Source: an uncultured Formosa sp.
GTDB lineage: Bacteria > Bacteroidota > Bacteroidia > Flavobacteriales > Flavobacteriaceae
Direction of reading: 5' to 3'
NCBI RefSeq assembly: GCF_947500765.1
Contig: NZ_CANMTH010000010.1
Span: 1-64,000 of the forward strand
DNA length: 64,000 nucleotides
Below are positions 37,474 through 46,580 of this stretch, in pieces. The position numbers and the translations under genes are program-made. Numbering within the stretch: the stretch's first letter is position 1; each line of letters starts with the position of its first letter. Below the pieces are notes generated by a model. The model was not told the origin of the DNA. It ran no database searches and saw only the letters and a list, made by a program, of their open reading frames with translations.

Positions 37474-39552
37474 TCATTCTTTTAAATTGGAGATCCATTG
37501 ATTATGAATTCCAAAACTTTTATTGGGTTCAGGACCTGTTTCTATTAAGAGTTGACCACCTTGAGTAAGTTCCTTTTGAGTTAACCAATTTCTTTCTAAT
37601 TTCTTTCCATTAAAATAAACGGTTTGAATGTAAAAATGATCTTTATTATAATGCTTTACTTCTATATTTAAAATTTTACTATCTCCCATATTTATTTTTA
37701 CAGATTTAAATATTGGAGCTGTTAAATAATAAATCGGATCTCCAATATTTGCAGGAGAAAGTCCAATACTTCTCATCACAAACCAAGACGACATGGTTCC
37801 TGCATCGTCATCCATAGTACGTAAATAGGCTTTTGGTCTATTATTATATATTTTACCGATATAGGGATCTACACCTTTACTATTATTATTAAAATAAGTT
37901 TGCACCACGGTATCTAACATAATATTTCTAAAAAGCTTTTGAGATTTCCAAGGTTGTTTGGTAGCATTATAAAGTCCTGGAACTTGTAAATCGGGCTGAT
38001 TGGCATGATTGTAATTATAATCTGCAAAAAATTGATTTAATTGTTTTACAAACAGATCTTCTCCTCCTATTAAAGTTTTTAATCCGTCAACATCAAATGG
38101 TACAAACCATCTGTATTGCCAAATCGTACCTTGATACAGACCGCGCTCTTGCATTTTATCTACATCGCCTTTTGATAGATCTGCAAAATCTGTATTCCAA
38201 TAGGATTTATACTTTAAAGCTTTAAGTGCATAGTTCTTACTTAGTGAAGTATCTCCAGTAATTTTTAAGATTTCCGACATTGCCCAAGTATCGTAAGAGG
38301 ATTCTAAGGCTTTATCTGGTGCACTATAATCCAGTTGTTCAACTTCAGTAATTAATGCTTCTTTTATTGCTTCAAAATTAACAGCATATCCTTTGTTATA
38401 AGCATCTAGCAACACAACAATGGCGTGTTCTGTCCTAACTGTAGGTGAAGGCTCGTGCATTGTAGCCCAACTTTGCTTGCCGTAAGAGTATAAATTAGCA
38501 ATAGACTTTGCTATTGATGCAAATGTATCTTGATACAGTAGTGATAACATAGGCAACTGCTCTCTATAGTTATCCCAAATAGCCCAACCATTATAAACAG
38601 GAAAATCTGATGTTTGTCTAGATCCATCTATGGCACGATAAGCACCATCTGTTTCGGAAATAAGATATGGAGATTGAAGTCCTCTATACAATAAAGAATA
38701 GAAAAGGTCTTCACGATCTTTCTCCCCATTGACCTCTACACGACTCAGCAACTGATTCCAATTCGTAGTCGTATGTTCTTTTAAAGCTTCTAAACGTACA
38801 GATGAATTTTTTATTTTTTTTAAAGCATAATCTTCATCTACTGAAGAAAATCCTACACGGACTTCCATAGGTTTTTGCTTATTTTCACGGACAGCTATAA
38901 GCCCATGATCTCCGCTAGGTTTTAGCTCAGAAACATTATGTATTTCAAGGGCATAATAAATACGATACACCCCAACATCACAGGTTGTTTTTGTATCAAT
39001 ATATCCTGTGATAACATTGGCATGTATGGTATGTTTTTCAGCTACAAATCGATCTGCAAAAGCATACGATAAATCAATGAACAAACTACTTTCTTCATTT
39101 GGAAATGCGTATTTATGAATGCCAAAATTAGTATCTACTGCCATTTCTGCCTTAATACCATTCTCAAAAGATACACTATAAAATCCAGGATAAGCATGAT
39201 CCTGTTTTTTGTAAAGCTCTGTTGTGAGATCTTCTCCTAAAATGGGTTTCACTAAAATATTACCTCCGCTTCCAGTGCATCCTACTCCTTCAATGCGTGT
39301 ATGGGTAAACCCTTCAAACACTTTTGCATAATAGTCATAACCGGTATGTATATGTGGTTTGGTTTGTGGACCAATACTCATCATATTAAAAGGAGATGAT
39401 GCCGCAGGAGATAATTGACCATGATCTCCAGAGGTACCTAAAAAAACATTAACCGCATCTACCGGTCTACCAGTCAAACTAGTACGTTCTTGAGCTTTTA
39501 AGCGACTTGTTATTAGAACAAGTAGTATAATAATAAAAAGATATCTAAACAT
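37474..39552 (-). CDS. GH92 alpha-mannosidase, exported
   Basis: This 692-residue enzyme has a signal peptide (cleavage near RLKAQ). The GH92 N-domain reads DAVNVFLGTSGDHGQLSPAASSPFNMMSIGPQT, with FEGFTHTRIEGVGCTGSGGNILVKP, and the (alpha/alpha)6 domain has MDDDAGTMSSWFVMRSIGL near the C-terminus. Family members are calcium-dependent exo-alpha-mannosidases. It is the only glycosidase of the second SusCD locus and the last gene of that operon, 5 bases after the YdcF-like gene. Alpha-mannan or high-mannose glycans are the inferred substrate; linkage is open. Confidence 0.92.
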   Translation of the reverse strand: MFRYLFIIILLVLITSRLKAQERTSLTGRPVDAVNVFLGTSGDHGQLSPAASSPFNMMSIGPQTKPHIHTGYDYYAKVFEGFTHTRIEGVGCTGSGGNILVKPILGEDLTTELYKKQDHAYPGFYSVSFENGIKAEMAVDTNFGIHKYAFPNEESSLFIDLSYAFADRFVAEKHTIHANVITGYIDTKTTCDVGVYRIYYALEIHNVSELKPSGDHGLIAVRENKQKPMEVRVGFSSVDEDYALKKIKNSSVRLEALKEHTTTNWNQLLSRVEVNGEKDREDLFYSLLYRGLQSPYLISETDGAYRAIDGSRQTSDFPVYNGWAIWDNYREQLPMLSLLYQDTFASIAKSIANLYSYGKQSWATMHEPSPTVRTEHAIVVLLDAYNKGYAVNFEAIKEALITEVEQLDYSAPDKALESSYDTWAMSEILKITGDTSLSKNYALKALKYKSYWNTDFADLSKGDVDKMQERGLYQGTIWQYRWFVPFDVDGLKTLIGGEDLFVKQLNQFFADYNYNHANQPDLQVPGLYNATKQPWKSQKLFRNIMLDTVVQTYFNNNSKGVDPYIGKIYNNRPKAYLRTMDDDAGTMSSWFVMRSIGLSPANIGDPIYYLTAPIFKSVKINMGDSKILNIEVKHYNKDHFYIQTVYFNGKKLERNWLTQKELTQGGQLLIETGPEPNKSFGIHNQWISNLKE

Positions 39553-39557
39553 ATATA

Positions 39558-40802
39558 TTAGGGATCTAGAGGTTCTAAAGGATTTTGTTGTAGGGACTCC
39601 TTTTGGGGTAAATATTCAAGAGTCGTTTTATTCAAACGTTTTTTAATAGTTGCTGGCTGATATCCTAACTCTGTAAAACAACGATTAACAAACATTTCAC
39701 TTCCTGTGTATTCACTGTGAAAATTATTAGTGACCACTAATGAAAGCCGATCTATAGGCACGTTATACGCAATCAAAAGCCTACTGGCATTTCTTAAATT
39801 GGTTGTCGTATGTCTCGCGTAAGGCTCAATAATAATGCGATTTTCAGGAATGTTGTATTGTGTAATCAACTCCTTTTTCATTTCTATGGCTTCTGCATAT
39901 GCAGCTCTATACGGATGGGCATGACCTCCTGACACTATAATAAGCGGAACGTCTCCTGACAAAAAAGCTTCTGCTCCCAACTTAATATTAAATTTTCCTA
40001 AAGCAGATAATCGATCTCTGTAATTTTCAGGACCATTTCCTAGAACGAGTACAGAAGCATATTTGTATTGATCAAAATCAATACTCGATATGTGCGCTTT
40101 TACGTTTTTATTTTCTAGTGCTCCTAAAGGCTCATACCTTACGGCTTCATCCCTGTGATTAAAGTATAAAAGGGACAAAACAAATTGTGTAGATTGAGAA
40201 TAAAAAGCCTGTAAATTATTAGCTGCCAAATGATCACTCCATACAAACAGGGTTTGCTTATAATATGAACTGTTTACATTGTAAGATATAGAATCAATTT
40301 CAGCATATTGAGGGGATTCACCTTGACCATAAACTTTTAAAACGTGATTAACACCACGAGCACATAATGCCCAAGCTTGAGACAATAATTTTTGATCGCC
40401 TTTACCTTCATATAAGTTATATGCTCCAGAAGGCTTAAGTTCTGTCTTTACGAATTCTCTTAACACTTCAGATTTATCGTATAATGCTTCTAATCTTTCA
40501 CTTATTTTTAAAATTTCAGAATCAGAAAAAATATACGGATCTACCAGATCTTTCGTATTTATCGTTTTAGAATTACTTAAAAGTGAAGATACTATAGCCT
40601 TATGCTTAACTTTAGAAATATCTTTCAAAACGGTATCATCCTCAAAAAGCTTTTTTACTGCTAAATTGCGATCTATGGCATCTAACAAATAATAATTTTT
40701 CTTAGCTAGCTTTTGATAAACATTAGGGTTAGTATTTTGAGCAACTTGGCTATAACCTATTACAGTGAGTAACAAGCATATTATAATTACATATTTTTTC
40801 AT
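39558..40802 (-). CDS. YdcF/ElyC-like (DUF218) exported protein
   Basis: This 414-residue protein has a signal peptide (MKKYVIIICLLLTVIGYSQ). The N-terminal half is helical and unassigned. The C-terminal half (about 245-400) is a DUF218 domain: ASVLVLGNG, LIIVSGGHAHPYRAAYAEA, ENRIIIEPYARHTTTNLRNA and LVVTNNFHSEYT. DUF218 proteins in other bacteria act in envelope or vitamin B12-related roles, and no single function is established. Location between susD and GH92 in a mannoside locus suggests a role in glycan handling, which is inference. Confidence 0.82.
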   Translation of the reverse strand: MKKYVIIICLLLTVIGYSQVAQNTNPNVYQKLAKKNYYLLDAIDRNLAVKKLFEDDTVLKDISKVKHKAIVSSLLSNSKTINTKDLVDPYIFSDSEILKISERLEALYDKSEVLREFVKTELKPSGAYNLYEGKGDQKLLSQAWALCARGVNHVLKVYGQGESPQYAEIDSISYNVNSSYYKQTLFVWSDHLAANNLQAFYSQSTQFVLSLLYFNHRDEAVRYEPLGALENKNVKAHISSIDFDQYKYASVLVLGNGPENYRDRLSALGKFNIKLGAEAFLSGDVPLIIVSGGHAHPYRAAYAEAIEMKKELITQYNIPENRIIIEPYARHTTTNLRNASRLLIAYNVPIDRLSLVVTNNFHSEYTGSEMFVNRCFTELGYQPATIKKRLNKTTLEYLPQKESLQQNPLEPLDP

Positions 40803-40817
40803 GTGTATAAAATTAAA

Positions 40818-40841
40818 AGCAGGAGAATAATATCTCCTGCT
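40818..40841 (-). repeat. Strong hairpin between susD and the YdcF-like gene
   Basis: AGCAGGAGA and TCTCCTGCT form a perfect 9-base GC-rich stem with loop ATAATA, 14 bases after the susD stop. No T-run follows on the minus strand, so it is an intercistronic processing, stability or attenuation element rather than a full terminator. Confidence 0.7.
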
Positions 40842-40855
40842 GCGTTTAATGTGTA

Positions 40856-42523
40856 TTAATAACCGTCATTTTGAGTAACCATGCCGTCCGCTACACCATC
40901 TATATAAGCTTGAGGTATAGGCCAATATTCATTTTTTCCGGCTTGAAATGTAGCATTAGACAAGTGGGTTCTTCTGGTTTTCTCAACCTCAAGATAGTCC
41001 GAGATAACATTATCTGCATTCCCCCAGCGTACTAAGTTAAAAAATCGATGCCCTTCTAAAGCCAATTCCAAACGTGATTCTAAACGCACAGCCTCTCTAG
41101 CATAATCTTGACTACTCCATACATTAGCATACAACGCTATCTTGTAATTTGCGGCACCTTGACTTCCATCTAAGGTCTGTACATACATGGAGTTTTTAGC
41201 TCTATCTCTAAGTTGGTTTACTAATGACCTTGCTTCTTCTAATTGACCAATTTCTACAGCGGCTTCTGCTCTCCATAACACAACTTCTCCATATCTAATG
41301 ATATAATAATCTAAAGCACTTACGTATGGCCAAACAGTTACAAAATATTCAGAATTGGCTGAAACAATTCTTTTCTTAGGACTAAATTCGCCATAAGTTG
41401 CTAAGTCTCTTGCCCAACTGCTATCGTACAAAATATCAAGATCTTTATAAGGAATCCCAGGTCTACCTATAGTAATATCTAATCTAGGGTCTACAAAATC
41501 AGTATCGGTTAGGTTTTCATTACTATGTGCAGGAATACCTTCTGAAGTAACCTTAAAAGCATTTACTAAATTTTGAGATGGTCTTTGAAATCCATATTGA
41601 GAATAAAAGGGTCCTCCTGGAGCTAATAACCGGTCGCCTATACTTCCATTATAATTACTAGCCTGGCCATCGTTTACAGAGTGTTGAACGGCAAAAATAA
41701 CTTCTTTATTATTATCATTTTCTGGCAAGAATAATTCTTGAAAATCATCCATCAACCCGTAGTTACTATTTATAACTTCTGTAGTCGCATCAAAAGCCAA
41801 TTGCCATTTTTCTTGAAACAAATACGTTTTAGCTAAATAGGCTTGTGCCGCAATTTTTGTAGGTCTCCCTACTTCGTCTTGTGTGGTTGGCAAGACGTTA
41901 TAAGCGGCTTGAAAATCGGCTTCTATTTTGTCCCATAATTCTTCTGAAGTAAATTCAGTATTAGATTTAGCATAGTCATTTACAGTTTCTGCCGTTTCAT
42001 CTATATAAGGAATATGATTATAAATCTTTTTCAATTCAAAATAATAATGTCCACGCAAAAATTGTAACTCGGCTTTTCTCTGAATTCTTAAATCATCATC
42101 AAAATCTTCAGATGCTTCAAGTAAGCGCATCGCTTCATTAGCTCTTTTAACACCTTCATACAATGCCATCCATTTACGTTCAACATCAATTGTAGTAGGT
42201 AGTGTATTAAAGATCTCCATTTGGTGAATATTATTTTGATCACCAGTACCACCCCCCCCTTTATAGGCATCGTCTGAAACAACATCTCCAAAACTCCAAT
42301 TAGAAGCAGGTGAATTATAAGCATTACTTGCTCCGTCAAACTGCCCATTTAAGACGCTATAGGCTGAAATTATTGCCAATTCTACGTTCGCTGGACTAGT
42401 CATTTCTGAAGGAGAAACTTCTCCATAGGTAACTTCATCTAAATAATCGTTAGCACACGACGTAATACTTAATATGACTGTTGGAACAATCATAAACTTT
42501 GCTATATATGTTTTAAATTTCAT
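40856..42523 (-). CDS. susD: SusD/RagB outer-membrane lipoprotein, mannoside locus
   Basis: This 555-residue SusD homologue has lipobox LSITSC (Cys23). Helical repeats include QRKAELQFLRGHYYFELKKIYNHIP, and the C-terminal RagB part has RLELALEGHRFFNLVRWGNADNV and NEYWPIPQAYID. It follows susC by 12 bases and should form the surface glycan-binding lid of the transporter. The ligand is inferred to be a mannose-containing glycan from GH92 downstream. Confidence 0.95.
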   Translation of the reverse strand: MKFKTYIAKFMIVPTVILSITSCANDYLDEVTYGEVSPSEMTSPANVELAIISAYSVLNGQFDGASNAYNSPASNWSFGDVVSDDAYKGGGGTGDQNNIHQMEIFNTLPTTIDVERKWMALYEGVKRANEAMRLLEASEDFDDDLRIQRKAELQFLRGHYYFELKKIYNHIPYIDETAETVNDYAKSNTEFTSEELWDKIEADFQAAYNVLPTTQDEVGRPTKIAAQAYLAKTYLFQEKWQLAFDATTEVINSNYGLMDDFQELFLPENDNNKEVIFAVQHSVNDGQASNYNGSIGDRLLAPGGPFYSQYGFQRPSQNLVNAFKVTSEGIPAHSNENLTDTDFVDPRLDITIGRPGIPYKDLDILYDSSWARDLATYGEFSPKKRIVSANSEYFVTVWPYVSALDYYIIRYGEVVLWRAEAAVEIGQLEEARSLVNQLRDRAKNSMYVQTLDGSQGAANYKIALYANVWSSQDYAREAVRLESRLELALEGHRFFNLVRWGNADNVISDYLEVEKTRRTHLSNATFQAGKNEYWPIPQAYIDGVADGMVTQNDGY

Positions 42524-42535
42524 TGTAAATTAGTT

Positions 42536-45500
42536 TTAAAAGTTAAGGTTAAATCCTAAAATGAATGTTCTTGAAGGAGGGTAAATACCACGATCTACAC
42601 CAATGTCTAAGTTTCTACTGCTGCTTGAATAATTCTGAAGTCCAATTTCTGGAGTCATCCCACTATAATCTGTTATTGTAAATACATTACTCGCTTGAAC
42701 ATATATTCTAAGCCCTAAATTGTTTAAAATATTTGCTGGAAGCGTATAACCAATTTGTAAATTATTTAATTTTAAATAAGAGCCATCCTCAACATAATAC
42801 GATGAAGGTCTGATGTTATTATTTGGATCGTCCAAACTTAATCTTGGAATATCTGAATTTGGATTCTCTGTACTCCACGCGCCTAATAAAGCCGAGTCTT
42901 TATTATATGCAGATTGGTTAAAGAAGTATGTCTTGTATTTTGTTAGGTTATAAATATCGTTACCAATACTGGCGTTAAAAAACATACCTAAGTCAAAATT
43001 CTTGTAATTAACATTTATATTAAATCCTATAACAACATCGGGATGCGGAGAACCTATAAAGGTTCTATCTCCATCATTTATTTCACCATCACCGTTCACA
43101 TCTGCAAATTTTAAATCTCCAGGTTGCGCATCGGGTTGTAAACCATAACTATCAACATCTTCTTGACTTCTAAACAATCCTTCAGAACGGTAGCCATAAA
43201 AAGATGCGATAGGTTGCCCCACGGCGCTTCTAGAAACCTCTTGATCAAAATTCACGCTATGTAGTGATGAACTAGGAATCCCTAAGTAAGCAACATTATG
43301 AAGTTCTGTCAATTCATTTTTATAACCGGATATATTAAGACCTAAATCATAACCAAAATCATGGCTTTTATCGCTATATCTTAGATTAAGTTCATATCCT
43401 TTATTCTCCATAACACCATCATTAATCCACTGTCCATCATTTGTGCCTCCATATGTTAATGGTACAGAATTATAAACCAGAATATCATCAGTAACCTTCT
43501 TATACACTTCTGCGGTGATGTTTAATTTATTATTAAAAAAGCCTAAATCAACACCTATAGAGGTTTGTGTTGTGGTCTCCCAATTAAGATCTGAATTAGA
43601 AATTCTAGTTTGAGTAAGCCCTGTCGACACCGAGTTTTGTCCGCCATCTATAGCATAATCACTATTACTGCTATTATTAGTGTAACTATCTACTGTAGAA
43701 TAAGAAGGAACCTCCTGATTACCAGTTTGTCCCCAACTTGCTCTAAGCAACATACTTGTAAACACTGTTCCAAAGTCAAAGAAGTCTTCTTTATCTAAGC
43801 GCCATCCTGCTGAAAAGGCTGGAAATGTCCCCCAATTATTATTGGCTAAGCGTGAAGTCCCGTCTCTTCTAACTGTTGCAGTAACTAGATACTTTTCATT
43901 AAAATTATATCTAAACCTTCCGAAGTACGAGTTTAATGTCCATTCACTCGCTGATCCCGAGTTTAATTGATTATCCGTTCCATAACTTAAATACCAAAAA
44001 TTAGGATCTTCATATAAATAATCTTGTCTAGAAGCTGAAAAAGATTCTGCATAATATTCTATAGCTTCCTGCCCTAGTAATACATCTATATTATGACCGC
44101 CTATAGATTTAGAATAATTGATGGTATTGGTATAAGTAAACTGATGGTTAAAACTATTAGAAGTACTTAAGCTGTTTATGGTATTTTGAGAAAGAATTTC
44201 ATCATATACGGGAGAAAAACCTCTATAATTATAATTATTATAATCTAATCCAAAGGACGATTTAAATGTAAAATCTCCAAAATTGAGTTCGGCATAAACA
44301 TTACCAAAGGCACGTACATTTTTATCTTTATTATCTTTTGATCGGTAAAGACTGGCAAGCGGATTTCCTATATCGTTAATGGGGTTACCTCCAAAATCTC
44401 CATTATTATCTCTTACAGGAATTATTGAAGGAAATTGAAACGCATTGTAAATTATACTTCCTAAAGCACTATTCGTAGTTGCAGACACATCTTCCGTATA
44501 AGATCCTGTAAAATTTTCTCCTATAGCTAACCAATCTGTAATATTATAATTTGAATTAAAACGTGCCGAATATCTAGTAAAACCGGTATATTTCACAACG
44601 CCTTCTTGATCGTAATACCCTAAAGAAAAGGCATGTTGTCCTTTTTCTGAACCTTTCTGGATGGAAAGATTATAATTTTGAACAAAAGCAGGTTGCATAA
44701 TTTCTTGAATCCAATTTACATCGCTACTTGGTAGTGTTTCCTCACTATTTAACCATATTGGTATTACGGCTTGATCCGGATTATCTCCATAAATATCATG
44801 CGATGGTGTTTGTCCATCGTTCTTATATGCTTGCCATAATAAATCGCCATATTGTTGCGCATTTAACATTTTTGGTAAGTTAATAGCAGTTTGTATTCCT
44901 GCATAACCATCTATATTAACCTCAAAAGAATCTTTACCGGCTCCTTTTTTAGTCGTAATTACAATAACACCATTAGCAGCACGTGAACCATAGATAGAAG
45001 ATGAAGCAGCATCCTTAAGGACCTGTATGCTTTCTATATCTTGAGGATTAATACTATTTAATCCGTTAGAAGTTGGGACACCATCAATAACAACTAGAGG
45101 ATCATTATTATTAATCGTACTAAATCCTCTTACACGAATGGATGTTCCTCCTCCTGGACTATTATCACTCATAACCTGGACACCTGGCATTCTACCTTGT
45201 AACATTTCCTCTACATTAGCTTTAGGCAACGTTTTAATGTCATCCGGATCTACCGAAGAAATAGCAGCTGTAATATTTTCACGTTTTTCTGTGCCATACC
45301 CCACCACTAATATTTCATCTAATTCATTCGCATCTTCCAATAAGACAATAGAAACTATGTTTTGTCCAATTATATTAACATCCTGTTTCTGATACCCTAA
45401 ATAAGTTATAGTAATAGTCTCTATATTCGCCGGAATTGTTAATTTAAAATGACCATCATAATCTGTAGATGTTCCTATATTTGTACCTTTCACAAAAACA

Positions 45501-45901
45501 TTGGCTCCTAAAATAGGTAACCCATTGTTGTCTTTTACAGTACCTTTAATTTGAGATTCTTGTTGGTTAGAAATAACCATCTGCTTCTTAACCAAAATAC
45601 CGCTATCGGTAATTTTAAAATCTAAAGAAGACTTTTCTTTCAAGGTATTTAGAACAATCTCTAGAGTTTCATTATGTACATTTAAATCAATCTTAGTCGA
45701 TAAATAGGACTGATTTGACACATAAATAAATGGTATATGTGTCTGTTTTTCTATAAGATTAAATACTTGACTTAAAGAGGTATTCTTTAAATTCAAATTA
45801 ATACTATCTGTATTAGGCGGTATTAAATAAGCACTTGAAAATGCGTGTAAACTGCTTGCCATGGATAGGACAAGAACTATAATTAGGCTTTTAAATTTCA
45901 T
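42536..45901 (-). CDS. susC: SusC TonB-dependent transporter with STN signalling domain
   Basis: This is a 1121-residue SusC. After the signal peptide an STN domain (about 33-110, SLSQVFNLIEKQTHIPFIYV) precedes the carboxypeptidase-D-like domain (IKGTVKDNNGLPILGANVFV). The plug follows with LVVGYGTEKRENITAAISSV and IRVRGFSTINNNDPLVVIDG, then the barrel ending FILGFNLNF. STN domains pass the ligand signal to a FecR anti-sigma factor, and such a gene lies just upstream. The transporter is therefore both importer and sensor of this locus. Confidence 0.96.
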   Translation of the reverse strand: MKFKSLIIVLVLSMASSLHAFSSAYLIPPNTDSINLNLKNTSLSQVFNLIEKQTHIPFIYVSNQSYLSTKIDLNVHNETLEIVLNTLKEKSSLDFKITDSGILVKKQMVISNQQESQIKGTVKDNNGLPILGANVFVKGTNIGTSTDYDGHFKLTIPANIETITITYLGYQKQDVNIIGQNIVSIVLLEDANELDEILVVGYGTEKRENITAAISSVDPDDIKTLPKANVEEMLQGRMPGVQVMSDNSPGGGTSIRVRGFSTINNNDPLVVIDGVPTSNGLNSINPQDIESIQVLKDAASSSIYGSRAANGVIVITTKKGAGKDSFEVNIDGYAGIQTAINLPKMLNAQQYGDLLWQAYKNDGQTPSHDIYGDNPDQAVIPIWLNSEETLPSSDVNWIQEIMQPAFVQNYNLSIQKGSEKGQHAFSLGYYDQEGVVKYTGFTRYSARFNSNYNITDWLAIGENFTGSYTEDVSATTNSALGSIIYNAFQFPSIIPVRDNNGDFGGNPINDIGNPLASLYRSKDNKDKNVRAFGNVYAELNFGDFTFKSSFGLDYNNYNYRGFSPVYDEILSQNTINSLSTSNSFNHQFTYTNTINYSKSIGGHNIDVLLGQEAIEYYAESFSASRQDYLYEDPNFWYLSYGTDNQLNSGSASEWTLNSYFGRFRYNFNEKYLVTATVRRDGTSRLANNNWGTFPAFSAGWRLDKEDFFDFGTVFTSMLLRASWGQTGNQEVPSYSTVDSYTNNSSNSDYAIDGGQNSVSTGLTQTRISNSDLNWETTTQTSIGVDLGFFNNKLNITAEVYKKVTDDILVYNSVPLTYGGTNDGQWINDGVMENKGYELNLRYSDKSHDFGYDLGLNISGYKNELTELHNVAYLGIPSSSLHSVNFDQEVSRSAVGQPIASFYGYRSEGLFRSQEDVDSYGLQPDAQPGDLKFADVNGDGEINDGDRTFIGSPHPDVVIGFNINVNYKNFDLGMFFNASIGNDIYNLTKYKTYFFNQSAYNKDSALLGAWSTENPNSDIPRLSLDDPNNNIRPSSYYVEDGSYLKLNNLQIGYTLPANILNNLGLRIYVQASNVFTITDYSGMTPEIGLQNYSSSSRNLDIGVDRGIYPPSRTFILGFNLNF

Positions 45902-45948
45902 AAAATTATGCTTTAATTATGTTTTAAATTTTGAATAGGAATCCCCTG

Positions 45949-45963
45949 TCCTATGACATAGGA
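45949..45963. repeat. Perfect palindrome between sigma factor and susC genes
   Basis: TCCTATG-A-CATAGGA is a perfect 7-base dyad, located 48 bases upstream of the susC ATG and after the sigma-factor stop. It is followed by eight T on the plus strand. It may be a regulatory site of the susC promoter or a small RNA hairpin. Confidence 0.5.
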
Positions 45964-45995
45964 TTTTTTTTAAAATGATATGATTTAATTTAATA

Positions 45996-46580
45996 TTACT
46001 TGTAAGTAATCAACCCCTTACTTATATATTTAAGAGCTAACCCGATATGATTTTCTACAGTTTTAGGAGCTATATCTAAGAGTTCTGAAATTTCTTTATA
46101 CTTAAATCCGTCTATTCTACTCATTTCAAAGATCTGACGTGTGCGTTTAGGAATTTCATTTAAAATAGTTCTAATGATGTGTTTATTGATTTCTAACTGC
46201 TCATTAGCTATAATTTCATCTTCAATACTTGGATACAAATTTTGATTCTCAAATTGATCTTCATGAAGTATTGGTCTTAATTTGTGGTTTTTACATGGCT
46301 TTCTTAGGTTGTTTTTTAGGATTACGTATATATATGATTTTGGATTTTTAATAGTATGTAGTTTATGCTTCTCCTTCCATAAGATCATAAAAACATCTGA
46401 AGCTTTTTCTTCTATAATGTGAATATTAGACTCATAAAGGATTCCGAACCGACATAAGCTGTGGTAATATTTCTTAAACAAAACATCTACTGCTTTAGGG
46501 TTGCCTAATTGAATTTGCTTAAAAAGAAGAAGATCTTCAGTTACAGCATTACTTATATTCACTCCTTTAATTTGCATCAT
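45996..46580 (-). CDS. ECF RNA polymerase sigma factor
   Basis: This 194-residue sigma-70 family ECF factor has region 2 (about 18-85, LLLFKQIQLGNPKAVDVLFK and IIEEKASDVFMILWKE) and region 4 (about 130-190, IPKRTRQIFEMSRIDGFKY then EISELLDIAPKTVENHIGLA). It belongs to the Bacteroidota group that drives SusCD loci. Its start overlaps the end of the FecR gene by 14 bases. Regulated target is probably the susC gene 94 bases downstream. An alternative start one codon later is equally possible. Confidence 0.94.
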   Translation of the reverse strand: MMQIKGVNISNAVTEDLLLFKQIQLGNPKAVDVLFKKYYHSLCRFGILYESNIHIIEEKASDVFMILWKEKHKLHTIKNPKSYIYVILKNNLRKPCKNHKLRPILHEDQFENQNLYPSIEDEIIANEQLEINKHIIRTILNEIPKRTRQIFEMSRIDGFKYKEISELLDIAPKTVENHIGLALKYISKGLITYK

